A stretch of DNA of 64,000 nucleotides from JACVRW01 sp963846505 (GTDB lineage: Bacteria; Actinomycetota; Thermoleophilia; Solirubrobacterales; Thermoleophilaceae): the NCBI GenBank assembly GCA_963846505.1, contig CAWJWD010000001.1, positions 248,001 to 312,000 of the forward strand, in the 5' to 3' direction. The notes under the pieces are model-generated. The model saw only the letters and a list, made by a program, of their open reading frames with translations, had not been told where the DNA came from and ran no database searches. Below, piece after piece: positions 26,043 through 34,122 of the stretch (positions are counted from its first letter, which is position 1; each line of letters begins with the position of its first letter). The position numbers were made by a program, and so were the translations under genes.

Positions 26043-26722
26043 GGAAGCGAGATCCGCGGCGACTGGTCGCCCGCGAGCGCCAGGCCCGCGCACGCGTGAA
26101 CATCACCCGCGTCGACCAGCGCGAGCATCCCGAGGGCGGTGGGGTCGGCAGCCGCCAGGAGGCGGAGGTCACGCTGCCGCGCGAGGAGCTCGACCGGATC
26201 TGGTCGGCCGAGTACCTCGAGCGACTCGCGCGCACCTACTGGCGCTTCCTCACGCGCGTCTCGCTCGGCCTGCTCCAGGTGCGATACACGCCCGAGTCGC
26301 GCGAGGTCGTGGTGATCACGCGCCCGTTCACGCTGCTGCGCTTCCACGCCCCGGAGTACGACTTCGGCCCCCACCACGGCACGGTCACCTGGCGCATCGA
26401 CAAGGGCCTGCTCGTCGCCCCTGCCGGCCGCGGCCGCGGCTACCTGCGCCTGAGCGTGCGTCGACCAGAAGCCGACGGCGGGGACCCGTCCGACGAGGTC
26501 ACCGGCACCGTCAGCTCCGAGGTCGTCAACTTCTACCCCCTGATCGCCGGCTGGGGCTGGTTCGCCCGCATCGGCCGCTTCCTCTACAACGAGACCCAGC
26601 TGCGCATCCACGTGATCGTCACGCACGCCTTCCTGCGCTCGCTGGCCCGCATGGACCTGGCCGAGTCGCGCGTGGGAGCCCTCCAGCAACGCCCTGAGCG
26701 GCTATCGGACCGTTCAGCCTAA
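26039..26722 (+). CDS. Unknown protein coupled to moeA
   Basis: A 227-residue protein from a GTG overlapping the moeA stop. I do not recognise a named domain. It has a basic N-terminus ('RKRDPRRLVARERQARARVNI'), then a globular part with 'LARTYWRFLTRVSLGLLQVRY', 'RPFTLLRFHAPEYDFG', 'TVTWRIDKGLLVA' and 'NETQLRIHVIVTHAFLRSLARMDL'. No true membrane helix or signal peptide is evident, although 'FYPLIAGWGWFARIGRFLY' is amphipathic. Translational coupling to moeA suggests a related role. The 3' end overlaps the glpX 3' end by nine bases. Confidence 0.75.
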   Translation: MRKRDPRRLVARERQARARVNITRVDQREHPEGGGVGSRQEAEVTLPREELDRIWSAEYLERLARTYWRFLTRVSLGLLQVRYTPESREVVVITRPFTLLRFHAPEYDFGPHHGTVTWRIDKGLLVAPAGRGRGYLRLSVRRPEADGGDPSDEVTGTVSSEVVNFYPLIAGWGWFARIGRFLYNETQLRIHVIVTHAFLRSLARMDLAESRVGALQQRPERLSDRSA

Positions 26723-27733
26723 CTGCGGAATAATTTCTCGAAGTTTGGCGCGGTCGTGGTGCGCGTGGATGGTGCGCACGGTGCCCGAGCGCGAGCGCAT
26801 CGAGATCGACTCGGTGGTGGCGCCGCCGGCGAAGAAGTTGACGCCCTGGAGCATCTCGCCGCTGGTCACGCCGGTGGCGGCGAAGAAGACGTCCTTGCCC
26901 GACACCAGGCGGTCCTTGTCGAGCACCTCGTCGAGGTCGTAGCCGGCGTCGAGCGCGGCCTGGCGCTCCTCGTCGCTGCGCGGCCAGAGGCGGCCGACCA
27001 GCTGCCCGCCGGTGCACTGGATCGCCGCCGCGGCGAGCACGCCCTCCGGGGTGCCGCCGATGCCGTAGAGCAGGTCGACCGGCGACCCCTCGGTGACGGC
27101 GGTCAGCGCCGCGGACACGTCGCCGTGCGGGATCAGGCGGATGCGCGCGCCGACGTCGCGGATCTCGGCCATGTAGTCGTCGTGGCGGGGGCGGTCGAGC
27201 ATGATCACGACCAGGTCCCCGACCGGCACGCCCTTCTCCTTGGCCATCAGCTTCAGCGTCTCGCTCAGCGGCCGCTCGATGTCGAGCAGATGCGCGAGCG
27301 AGCGCGAGGTGGCCATCTTGAGCATGTAGACGCAGGGCCCCGGGTCGAACATCGTGCCGCGCTCGGCCAGGGCGATCGTGGCGATCGCGTTCGGCAGGCC
27401 CTTGGCGCAGAGCTCGGTGCCCTCCAGCGGGTCGACGGCGATGTCGACGCGCGGCGCCGAGCCGTCGCCGATCTGCTCGCCGTTGTAGAGCATCGGCGCC
27501 TCGTCCTTCTCGCCCTCGCCGATCACCACGACGCCGTCCATCGAGACGGTGTCGAGCAGCATGCGCATGGCGTCGACGGCGGCGCCGTCCGCCCCTTCCT
27601 TGTCGCCCCGCCCGATCCAGCGCGCGCAGGCGAGCGCGGCGTACTCGGTGGTGCGCACGAGCTCCATCGCGAGGTTGCGGTCCGGCCCGACCTCGCTGCC
27701 GCTTCCGGGGGGTGCTCCGACCTGGGCCTCCAT
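26714..27733 (-). CDS. glpX: Class II fructose-1,6-bisphosphatase (GlpX)
   Basis: A 339-residue GlpX, which hydrolyses fructose 1,6-bisphosphate in gluconeogenesis. Metal and phosphate ligands are visible in 'VIGEGEKDEAPML' and 'VDIAVDPLEGTELC', and the conserved 'LYGIGGTPEGVLAAAAI' and 'TGVTSGEML' are present. Length is normal. ATG 27733 is preceded by TAGCGT at seven bases with no Shine-Dalgarno. The gene follows the membrane-protein gene by 39 bp on the same strand. Confidence 0.94.
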   Translation of the reverse strand: MEAQVGAPPGSGSEVGPDRNLAMELVRTTEYAALACARWIGRGDKEGADGAAVDAMRMLLDTVSMDGVVVIGEGEKDEAPMLYNGEQIGDGSAPRVDIAVDPLEGTELCAKGLPNAIATIALAERGTMFDPGPCVYMLKMATSRSLAHLLDIERPLSETLKLMAKEKGVPVGDLVVIMLDRPRHDDYMAEIRDVGARIRLIPHGDVSAALTAVTEGSPVDLLYGIGGTPEGVLAAAAIQCTGGQLVGRLWPRSDEERQAALDAGYDLDEVLDKDRLVSGKDVFFAATGVTSGEMLQGVNFFAGGATTESISMRSRSGTVRTIHAHHDRAKLREIIPQLG

Positions 27734-27740
27734 GCGCGGG

Positions 27741-27746
27741 ACGCTA
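27741..27746 (-). promoter_or_regulatory. -10 box of glpX (leaderless-type)
   Basis: Minus-strand TAGCGT ends seven bases before ATG 27733, within the 39-bp gap after the upstream gene. Confidence 0.4.
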
Positions 27747-27772
27747 CTACGGGTCGCATCGGAGCAGTCGCG

Positions 27773-28282
27773 TCAGAGCATGCCGGGCGGCTTGCGCTGG
27801 TCGCCGTAGAGCGATTGGCGCAGGTAGCCGGCGACGAACATCCCCGCCGCCGCCAGCAGGGCGACGACGTAGCCCACGGCCAGGCCGATGTCGACGCTGT
27901 CCTCGCCCGGGCGGCCCAGCACGATCCCGTTGCAGAGGATCAGCACGAAGGCGACGATGCCGACGACCATCGTCACCTCGCCCGGCTTCCAGGTCAGCGA
28001 ATGGCCGCGAGCGACGATCCAGGTGAGGATGAACGGCGCTGCGCAGGCTGCGACGAGCAGCCAGTCGAGCGTCCCGAACACCTCCCAGGCGTTGACGCCG
28101 TCGCCGCCGCTGGCGCCGGCCAGGCGCGAGTTCGGGTTGTCGGAGCTGGTCGTGAACCAGGGCAGGAACAGCGACGCGAACAGCACGAGCGCCGCCGCCA
28201 TGCCGAGGTACTCCCCCGGCGTCAGGCGCGACGCGTCCAGGTACGCGCCCTCGCGCCGAGACTCCGCCCCCGAGGCCTCCAT
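27773..28282 (-). CDS. Small four-helix membrane protein, unknown function
   Basis: A 169-residue integral membrane protein with predicted helices near 24-42, 70-91, 102-122 and 131-152, a short extracytoplasmic loop after helix 1 ('TTSSDNPNSRLAGASGG') and a cytoplasmic-looking basic C-terminus. No catalytic motif is visible. It resembles the many uncharacterised 'DUF' membrane proteins of Thermoleophilia. The position upstream of glpX may be incidental. Confidence 0.75.
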   Translation of the reverse strand: MEASGAESRREGAYLDASRLTPGEYLGMAAALVLFASLFLPWFTTSSDNPNSRLAGASGGDGVNAWEVFGTLDWLLVAACAAPFILTWIVARGHSLTWKPGEVTMVVGIVAFVLILCNGIVLGRPGEDSVDIGLAVGYVVALLAAAGMFVAGYLRQSLYGDQRKPPGML

Positions 28283-28347
28283 CGGCGTCCATGGTAGATG
28301 CCGCGGCTAGGGGGTACCGTTCCTCGTAAGCGATCGAAGGAGCGGCA

Positions 28348-28554
28348 GTGGCGGTCACCAAGATCATCGAGGTCGTGGGCAGCTCGTCGGAGAGCTCCGA
28401 CGCGGCGGTGCAAGCCGCCCTTGCGGAGGCGCGCAGCTCGTTGCGCAACATCAAGGCGGTGGACGTGGTCTCCGCCGGCCTGCGCGGAGAGAACCTGGAC
28501 GAGTGGCGCGCGCTCGTACGCATCTCCTTCCTCGTCGAGCGCGTAACCGACTAA
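28348..28554 (+). CDS. Dodecin family flavin-binding protein
   Basis: A 68-residue dodecin, a dodecameric shell that stores flavins or related cofactors. The fold pattern 'KIIEVVGSSSESSDAAVQAALAEA..SLRNIKAVDVV' fits the family. In the flavin-stacking position bacterial dodecins usually have Trp ('LDWFEVV'); here it is Ala37, while a Trp occurs later (W53, 'DEWRALVRISF'), so ligand binding may differ. GTG 28348 has AAGGAG upstream, and TACCGT (28315-28320) is a likely -10 box. It is read in the same frame as egtB, 127 bp ahead. Confidence 0.88.
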   Translation: MAVTKIIEVVGSSSESSDAAVQAALAEARSSLRNIKAVDVVSAGLRGENLDEWRALVRISFLVERVTD

Positions 28555-28584
28555 GAGATCGCCTCCCAGGCACCCCATCCAACG

Positions 28585-28597
28585 CCCCTCGGAGGGG
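28585..28597 (+). promoter_or_regulatory. Short GC hairpin between dodecin and egtB
   Basis: CCCCT (28585-28589) and AGGGG (28593-28597) pair around a 3-base loop. There is no T-run, so it may slow transcription or affect egtB translation rather than terminate. Confidence 0.35.
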
Positions 28598-28683
28598 TCG
28601 AGTCGCTTCCCAAGTCGCGCATAGGGGAGCTGCTCGCCGACGCCCGGGCACGCACGCTCGCGCTCGTCGAGCCGATCTCCGAC

Positions 28684-29775
28684 GTGGACCTCAACCGCGT
28701 CCACGACCCGCTGATGAGCCCGCTGGTCTGGGACCTCGGCCACATCGCCGCGTTCGAGGACCTCTGGCTGGCGCGGCGCGTCGGCGGCCTCGAGCTGCTG
28801 CGCCCCGAGCTCGCCGACGTCTACGACGCGGCCGAGACGCCGCGCGCCGACCGCGGCGAGCTGCCCTACCTGCGCCGCGACGAGGCGATCGCGTACATGA
28901 ACGCCGTGCGCGAGCGCGCGCTCGCCGTGCTCGACGTCGCCGATGACGACGGCATCGTCTGGGACATGGTGATCCAGCACGAGCAGCAGCACAACGAGAC
29001 GATGCTGCAGACGCTGCAGCTGGCCGAGCCGGGCGTGTACGCGCCGATCCGGCGCCTGAAACCCGCGTCGACTCCCTCGGCCGCGGACAACGTCCTCGTC
29101 CCCGCCGGCCCCTTCGTCATGGGTGCCGAGGGCGACGGCTTCGCCTACGACAACGAGCGTCCGGCGCACGAGGTCCACCTGCCGACGTTCCGCATCGACG
29201 CCGCCCCCGTCGGCTGCGCCGCCTACGCGGACTTCATCGCCGAGGGCGGCTACGCGCGATCCGAGCTGTGGTCTCCGGCCGGTTGGGAGACGCGCGAGCG
29301 CGAGGGCTGGCAGCGCCCGCTCTACTGGGACGACGACGGTCGCGTGCGCAGCTTCGAGCGCAGCGAGCGGCCGCCGGCGGACCAGCCCGTGATGAACGTC
29401 TCCTTCTACGAGGCCGAGGCGTTCGCGCGCTGGCGCGGCGCCCGGCTGCCGAGCGAGGCCGAATGGGAGAAGGCGGCTCGGCAGCTGGGCGAGTCGACGG
29501 GCAACCTGGACCAGCTCGACTTCGGTCCGGGCAGCTCGGGCGCGTTCGTCGGCGACTGCTGGGAGTGGACCGCAAGCGACTTCGCCGGCTACCCCGGCTT
29601 TCGCCCATATCCGTATGCTGAATATTCGGAAGTGTTTTTCGGCGCGGGCTACAAGGTGCTGCGAGGAGCCTCCTGGGTCACGCGTCCCCGGGTCGCACGC
29701 GTGAGCTTTCGCAACTGGGACCACCCCCAGCGCCGGCAGATCTTCGCCGGCTTCCGCTGCGCGGAGGACGCCTGA
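28684..29775 (+). CDS. egtB: Ergothioneine biosynthesis sulfoxide synthase EgtB (5' end uncertain)
   Basis: EgtB joins trimethylhistidine to a thiol (gamma-glutamylcysteine or cysteine) with O2 using non-haem iron. The DinB-like domain holds the three-His site in 'WDLGHIAAFEDLW' and 'HEQQHNETMLQ'; the C-terminal half is the FGE-sulfatase domain ('PAGPFVMGAEGD', 'RLPSEAEWEKAAR', 'LRGASWVTRP'). The GTG at 28684 gives 363 residues, but homology-like sequence continues upstream in frame from about 28621 ('GELLADARARTLALVEPISD') with no ATG, GTG or TTG before the dodecin stop. An unusual start (ATA 28621 or CTG 28630), or a small sequencing or real indel, may explain this. Stop overlaps egtD by one base. 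Confidence 0.88.
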   Translation: MDLNRVHDPLMSPLVWDLGHIAAFEDLWLARRVGGLELLRPELADVYDAAETPRADRGELPYLRRDEAIAYMNAVRERALAVLDVADDDGIVWDMVIQHEQQHNETMLQTLQLAEPGVYAPIRRLKPASTPSAADNVLVPAGPFVMGAEGDGFAYDNERPAHEVHLPTFRIDAAPVGCAAYADFIAEGGYARSELWSPAGWETREREGWQRPLYWDDDGRVRSFERSERPPADQPVMNVSFYEAEAFARWRGARLPSEAEWEKAARQLGESTGNLDQLDFGPGSSGAFVGDCWEWTASDFAGYPGFRPYPYAEYSEVFFGAGYKVLRGASWVTRPRVARVSFRNWDHPQRRQIFAGFRCAEDA

Positions 29776-30758
29776 TGGCCACGACCAGCGCCGAAGCCAC
29801 CGTCCGGATCACGCGCTGCGACGTGCTCGACACGCTCGCCGAGGACGTGCGCACCGGTCTCAGCCGCTCGCTCAAGCAGCTCCCGCCGAAGTACTTCTAC
29901 GACGAGCGCGGCTCGGAGCTGTTCGACAAGATCACCTCACTGCCCGAGTACTACCCGACGCGCTGCGAGCGCTCGATCCTCAACCGCCACGCGCCCACGA
30001 TCGTCGAGCGCTGCGGCGCCGAGGAGCTGGTCGAGCTCGGCTCCGGCACCGCCTCGAAGACGCGCGCGCTGCTGTACGCGATGGCCGGCAACGGCTCGTT
30101 GCGGCGCTACGTGCCGTTCGACGTCGACGAGTCGGTCGTCGAGGCCTGCGCGGTCGAGCTGGTCGAGATCTACCCGGGCCTCGACGTGCACGGCGTCGTC
30201 GGCGACTTCGGCCGCGACCTGGAGCGCGTGCCCGCGGGCCGCCGGCGCCTGTTCGCCTTCCTCGGCGGCACGATCGGCAATCTGTTCCCGGCGCAACGTG
30301 CCGGCTTCCTGGCGCGCATGCGCGAGCTGATGCGTCCCGGCGACGGCCTCGTGATCGGCACCGACCTCGTCAAGGACCGCGCCGTGCTCGAAGCCGCGTA
30401 CAACGACAGCGCCGGCGTTACCGCGGAGTTCAACCGCAACGTGCTGCGGGTCATCAACGCCGGCCTCGACGCGGACTTCGACCCGGACGCGTTCGAGCAC
30501 GTCGCCTTCTTCGACGAGGCCAACTCCTGGATCGAGATGCGCCTGCGCGCCAACGGCGCCCAGCACGTGCGCATCGACGGCGCCGACCTCGAGGTCACCT
30601 TCGCCGACGGCGAGGAGATCCGCACCGAGATCAGCGCCAAGTTCACGCGTACCGCCGTCGAGCGCGAGCTGACCACCGCGGGCCTGCGGCTCGACGAGTT
30701 CTTCACCGACGACAGCGCGCTGTTCGGCCTGGCGTTCGCTTCGCTGCCGCCGCGCTGA
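29775..30758 (+). CDS. egtD: L-histidine N-alpha-methyltransferase EgtD
   Basis: A 327-residue SAM-dependent enzyme that trimethylates histidine to hercynine, the first committed step of ergothioneine synthesis. Visible: 'LPPKYFYDERGSELFDKITSLPEYYPTR' region near the N-terminus, the SAM site 'ELGSGTASKTRALL', 'GTIGNLFP' and 'NRNVLRVINAGLDADFDPDAF'. The ATG overlaps the egtB stop (TGATG). egtA, egtC and egtE are not here, so the pathway depends on genes elsewhere or on the thiol donor not needing EgtA. Confidence 0.95.
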   Translation: MATTSAEATVRITRCDVLDTLAEDVRTGLSRSLKQLPPKYFYDERGSELFDKITSLPEYYPTRCERSILNRHAPTIVERCGAEELVELGSGTASKTRALLYAMAGNGSLRRYVPFDVDESVVEACAVELVEIYPGLDVHGVVGDFGRDLERVPAGRRRLFAFLGGTIGNLFPAQRAGFLARMRELMRPGDGLVIGTDLVKDRAVLEAAYNDSAGVTAEFNRNVLRVINAGLDADFDPDAFEHVAFFDEANSWIEMRLRANGAQHVRIDGADLEVTFADGEEIRTEISAKFTRTAVERELTTAGLRLDEFFTDDSALFGLAFASLPPR

Positions 30759-30768
30759 GGCGCCGCGC

Positions 30769-31446
30769 CTAGACGAGATGGCGCACCGGCGGCCGCGGCG
30801 GGCGTGGCCGCACCGCAAGCCGCCGGGTGCGCTGTCGGGTCCGACGACCGGGGCTCCCGCTGAGGAGCTCGAGCATCGCCCAGCGACGAGTCGTCAGCCA
30901 CGACTCCTCGCTGCCGAGCGTGCGCGCGATCTCCGCGGGCGGGGTCTTGTGCAACAACATGCCGAGGATCGGCAGGTCCTCCGGGTCGAGCCGCGACCCG
31001 GCCGCCTCCAACGCCGCCGGGGACGGCGACGGCGGCTCGGCCGAGCCGCTGGCCGCCGCCAACGCGGCGGCCGGCAACTCGTCCGGGTCGGCGCTCTTGT
31101 TCACCAGCGCGTCGGCGCCGGCGATCGTGGCGAGCACGGCGAGGTGCTCGTCGGCGAACGCCGAGTACAGGACCACCGCCAAGTCCGGATGCGCCGTCGT
31201 GAGCTGCAGACACAGCGTGACGCCGTCTCCGTCGGGCAGGTGGTGATCCAGCACGACCACGTTCGGACGCGTCTCCTGCGCACGTTCGAGCGCCTCCGCC
31301 GCGGTGGCCGCACACCCCGTGCAGCGCAGGCCGGGGGTCGCGTCCAGCATCGCCCGGACGCCCTCGCGAACCGCCGGATGGTCGTCGACCACCAGCGCTC
31401 GCGCGGGGGGTTGGAGCGCCTGAGCGGGGAGCTTCGTGGCGTGCAT
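30769..31446 (-). CDS. Response regulator with divergent output domain (orphan)
   Basis: A 225-residue protein. The receiver domain is clear: acidic pair D21/D22, phosphoacceptor D67 in 'VVVLDHHLPDGDG', Ser ('VLYSAF') and Lys ('VNKSAD'). The C-terminal part ('LPILGMLLHKTPPAEIARTLGSEES') looks like a degraded LuxR/NarL helix-turn-helix, and the tail is a very basic Arg/Pro stretch that could bind DNA or RNA. No kinase is adjacent. Two direct GGGGGATGACCC repeats lie upstream. Other reading: a stand-alone receiver with a non-DNA output. Confidence 0.8.
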   Translation of the reverse strand: MHATKLPAQALQPPARALVVDDHPAVREGVRAMLDATPGLRCTGCAATAAEALERAQETRPNVVVLDHHLPDGDGVTLCLQLTTAHPDLAVVLYSAFADEHLAVLATIAGADALVNKSADPDELPAAALAAASGSAEPPSPSPAALEAAGSRLDPEDLPILGMLLHKTPPAEIARTLGSEESWLTTRRWAMLELLSGSPGRRTRQRTRRLAVRPRPPRPPVRHLV

Positions 31447-31483
31447 GCCGTGCAGGCTGGCGAACGAACGCCCGCCGGTCCAT

Positions 31484-31518
31484 GGGGGATGACCCGCATC
31501 CGCCCCGGGGGATGACCC
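31484..31518. promoter_or_regulatory. Direct repeat GGGGGATGACCC upstream of an orphan regulator gene
   Basis: Two exact 12-bp copies at 31484-31495 and 31507-31518 with a 23-bp period (about two helical turns), 38-72 bp upstream of the start at 31446. The complementary core GTCATCCCC also occurs upstream of the response regulator at 23151. Confidence 0.5.
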
Positions 31519-31546
31519 TCAGACGGCGGGCGAGCCGGGCTCGGGG

Positions 31547-32197
31547 CTAGGGCTCGATCAGCCCGCGACGGATCGCGTAGCGCGTCAGCTCGACGCGGTC
31601 GCGCATCTCGAGCTTCTCGAGGATGTTGGCGCGATGCCGCTCGACGGTCTTCTCGCTGATCGTCAGCAGCTCGGCGATCTCGCGGCTGGTGCGGCTCTCT
31701 GCGATCAGCTTGACGATCTCCACCTCCCGGGGGGTGAGCGGGTCCTCGGCGTCGAGGGCGGCGTCGCGATCGCGCCAGTCGCGCACGAGCGCCTTGACCG
31801 CGCCCGGGTAGAGGAACGGCTCGCCGCGCATCGTGGCGCGGCAGGCCTCGACGAGGTCCCGATCGGCGACGGACTTCGGCACATAGCCCGCCGCGCCGGC
31901 GCGCAGCGCCTCGAACAGGTAGCGCTCGTCGTCGTGCATCGAGAGGATCAGCACCTTCACGTCCGGCGCGCGGCGGGCGATCTCGTGCGCGGCCTGCAGC
32001 CCGGTCATGCGCGGCATCGTGATGTCGAGCACCGCCAGGTGCACCGCCTCGGTCACCGCCAGCTCGACCGCCTCGGCCCCGTCGCCGGCCTCGGCCACGA
32101 CCTCGAGGTCGGGCTCGTGGTCGAGCACCATGCGCAGGCCGCGGCGCACCACGGCATGGTCGTCGGCGAGCAGGATGCGCGTCTTCAGCGGCATCAT
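31547..32197 (-). CDS. NarL/LiaR-type response regulator
   Basis: A 216-residue regulator partnered with the kinase gene just upstream; its ATG overlaps the kinase stop (ATGA). Receiver: D12/D13, phosphoacceptor D58 in 'LAVLDITMPRMTG', 'LILSMHDDERYLFEALRAGAAGYVPKS'. Output: 'LTPREVEIVKLIAESRTSREIAELLTIS' and 'TVERHRANILEKL', a standard LuxR-type DNA-binding domain. Probably controls its own operon and envelope or stress genes. Confidence 0.93.
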   Translation of the reverse strand: MMPLKTRILLADDHAVVRRGLRMVLDHEPDLEVVAEAGDGAEAVELAVTEAVHLAVLDITMPRMTGLQAAHEIARRAPDVKVLILSMHDDERYLFEALRAGAAGYVPKSVADRDLVEACRATMRGEPFLYPGAVKALVRDWRDRDAALDAEDPLTPREVEIVKLIAESRTSREIAELLTISEKTVERHRANILEKLEMRDRVELTRYAIRRGLIEP

Positions 32198-33249
32198 CCC
32201 GGCGCTCCGAGCGGCGGTCCGTCGTCGTCGAGCGGCACGCTCAGCACGACGTGCGTCCCGCCCGTGGGCGGCTCCCGCAGCTCGAGGCGCGCCTGCACCA
32301 CCGCCGCCCGCTCGCGCATCCCCTGCAGGCCCGCTCCTGCGTGAGCGTCGCCGATCCCTCGACCGTCGTCGCGCACGGACAGCACCACCCATCCAGGCTG
32401 GTACTCGACCGACAGCTCGGCGACCGCCGCCTCCGCGTGGCGGACGACGTTCGTCAGCGCCTCCTGCGCCACGCGGTAGATCACCAGCTCCTGCTCGGGC
32501 GACAGCGGCGGCAACGAGCGGTCGAAGTGGCGCTCGACGCGCAGCCCGGTCTGGTCGCGCAAGCGGTCGCCGAGCTCCGACAGCGCGCTCGGCAACCCGA
32601 GGTCCTCGAGCGCACCCGGACGCAAGCGCCCGGCGATCCGCCGCAGCTCCTCGAGGTTCTCGCGCACGGTCTCGATGCCCTCCCCGAGCTGCTCGCCGAG
32701 CTCGGGTGCCGCCAGCTTGCGCACGCGACCGAGCTGCAACAGGGCCGCGGTGAGGCTCTGGCCGACCTCGTCGTGCAGCTCCTGCGCGACGCGCAACCGC
32801 TCGGCCTCCTGGGCGCGCAGTGCCCGGCGCACGCTGTCGGCCCGCTCGGCCTCGAGCCGCTGGAGCATGTCGTTGAAGGCGTCGGCCAGCTCGGAGGCTT
32901 CCGAGGCTCCGCCGTGCACGCTCACGCGCCCGCCGCGTTCGAGCGGGTCGACCGTGCGCATCGCTCGCACCAACTCGTCCAGCGGAGCCACGATCCGGCG
33001 CATGAGCGTGAGGTTGAACACCAGCATCAGCAGCAGCGCGCCGAAGAAGATCGCGAGCTCCTCGACCACGATCGGCGAGTGGAAGATCGCCGGCGAGAGC
33101 ACCAGCACCGCGACGATCGCCGCGAGCGTGAGGACCAGCGCGTTGGTCAGGAAGACGCGCCAGAACAGGCTCAGGTAGCGCGGCGGCAAGCGCCTGCTCA
33201 CCATGCTCGGCAGGCGCTCGCTCAGCGTGCCCGCAGCGGGTTCGGCCAT
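32194..33249 (-). CDS. HisKA_3-type sensor histidine kinase
   Basis: A 351-residue membrane kinase. Two transmembrane helices near 33-52 and 62-82 enclose almost no periplasmic sensor, so it is an intramembrane-sensing type. A HAMP linker follows ('RRIVAPLDELVRAMRTVDP'), then the HisKA_3 box with H159 ('VAQELHDEVGQSLTAA'), and the ATPase N box 'EALTNVVRHA' and 'VRDDGRGIGD'. ATG 33249 was chosen because upstream sequence in the frame belongs to the divergent promoter and SDR gene. Organised like LiaS/LiaR-type systems that sense envelope stress. Confidence 0.92.
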   Translation of the reverse strand: MAEPAAGTLSERLPSMVSRRLPPRYLSLFWRVFLTNALVLTLAAIVAVLVLSPAIFHSPIVVEELAIFFGALLLMLVFNLTLMRRIVAPLDELVRAMRTVDPLERGGRVSVHGGASEASELADAFNDMLQRLEAERADSVRRALRAQEAERLRVAQELHDEVGQSLTAALLQLGRVRKLAAPELGEQLGEGIETVRENLEELRRIAGRLRPGALEDLGLPSALSELGDRLRDQTGLRVERHFDRSLPPLSPEQELVIYRVAQEALTNVVRHAEAAVAELSVEYQPGWVVLSVRDDGRGIGDAHAGAGLQGMRERAAVVQARLELREPPTGGTHVVLSVPLDDDGPPLGAPG

Positions 33250-33316
33250 CCGCGACAGTGTGACGAAGCGCGATCCCGACCATGACCCAGACGACGATGC
33301 CCATGCGAGTACGCCA

Positions 33317-33341
33317 ATGGGGAAGTCCCCATAGGTAGCCT
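33317..33341 (+). promoter_or_regulatory. Palindrome and -10 box in the kinase/SDR divergent promoter
   Basis: ATGGGGA (33317-33323) and TCCCCAT (33326-33332) form a 7-bp dyad with a 2-base centre. TAGCCT (33336-33341) lies eight bases before the SDR ATG at 33350. The dyad is a candidate site for the NarL-type regulator encoded by the divergent operon. Confidence 0.45.
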
Positions 33342-33349
33342 GCTCCGGC

Positions 33350-34111
33350 ATGCAGATCGAGGGAGTGGGTGCTTTGATCGCCGGCGGCGCCTCCGGGCTC
33401 GGGGAGGCGACCGCGCGGGAGCTGAGCGCCCGCGGCGCGCGCGTGCTGATCGCGGACATCGACGCCGAGCGCGGACGGGCGCTGGCCGACGAGCTCGGCG
33501 GCGCGTTCGCCGAGACCGACGTGACGGACGCGACCGCGGTCGAAGCGGCGGTGCAGAGCGCGGTCGAGGCCTTCGGCGAGCTGCGCGTCGCGGTCTCCTG
33601 CGCGGGCATCGGCTGGGCCGAGCGCACGGTCGGCAGGGACGGGGCGGCGGCGCTGGAGCCGTTCGAGCGCGTGATCGGCGTCAACCTGATCGGCACCTAC
33701 AACGTGCTGCGCCTGAGCGCTGCGGCGATGACCGGCAACGAGCCCGACGCCGAGGGCGAGCGCGGCGCGGTGATCATGACCGCGTCGATCGCGGCCTACG
33801 ACGGCCAGATCGGCCAGACCGCCTACGCGGCCTCGAAGGGCGGGGTGGTCGGCCTCACGCTGCCCGCGGCACGCGACCTCGCCCGCTGGGGCGTACGCGT
33901 CTGCACGATCGCGCCGGGCCTGTTCGACACGCCGCTGCTCGCGGGCCTGCCCGAGCAGTCGCGCACGGCCCTCGGCAAGCAGATCCCCTTCCCCTCGCGG
34001 CTCGGCCGCCCCGCCGAATACGGCGCGCTGGCCTGCCAGATCGCCGAGAACGCGATGCTCAACGGCGAGGTGATCCGGCTCGACGGCGCGCTGCGAATGG
34101 CGCCGCGCTGA
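33350..34111 (+). CDS. SDR oxidoreductase, 3-hydroxyacyl-CoA dehydrogenase type II-like
   Basis: A 253-residue short-chain dehydrogenase. Cofactor motif 'GGASGLGEATARELS', acidic 'IADIDAERG' (NAD preference), 'NVxxCAGIG'-like 'VSCAGIG', and catalytic Ser/Tyr/Lys in 'MTASIAAYDGQIGQTAYAASKGG'. The C-terminal 'IAPGLFDTPLLAGLPEQ' and 'FPSRLGRPAEYGAL' are typical of the HSD17B10/FadB2x group that oxidises 3-hydroxyacyl-CoA. It lies 56 bp ahead of a thiolase gene, so the pair would carry out the last two steps of a beta-oxidation round. Confidence 0.87.
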   Translation: MQIEGVGALIAGGASGLGEATARELSARGARVLIADIDAERGRALADELGGAFAETDVTDATAVEAAVQSAVEAFGELRVAVSCAGIGWAERTVGRDGAAALEPFERVIGVNLIGTYNVLRLSAAAMTGNEPDAEGERGAVIMTASIAAYDGQIGQTAYAASKGGVVGLTLPAARDLARWGVRVCTIAPGLFDTPLLAGLPEQSRTALGKQIPFPSRLGRPAEYGALACQIAENAMLNGEVIRLDGALRMAPR

Positions 34112-34122
34112 GCCGGCGTACG

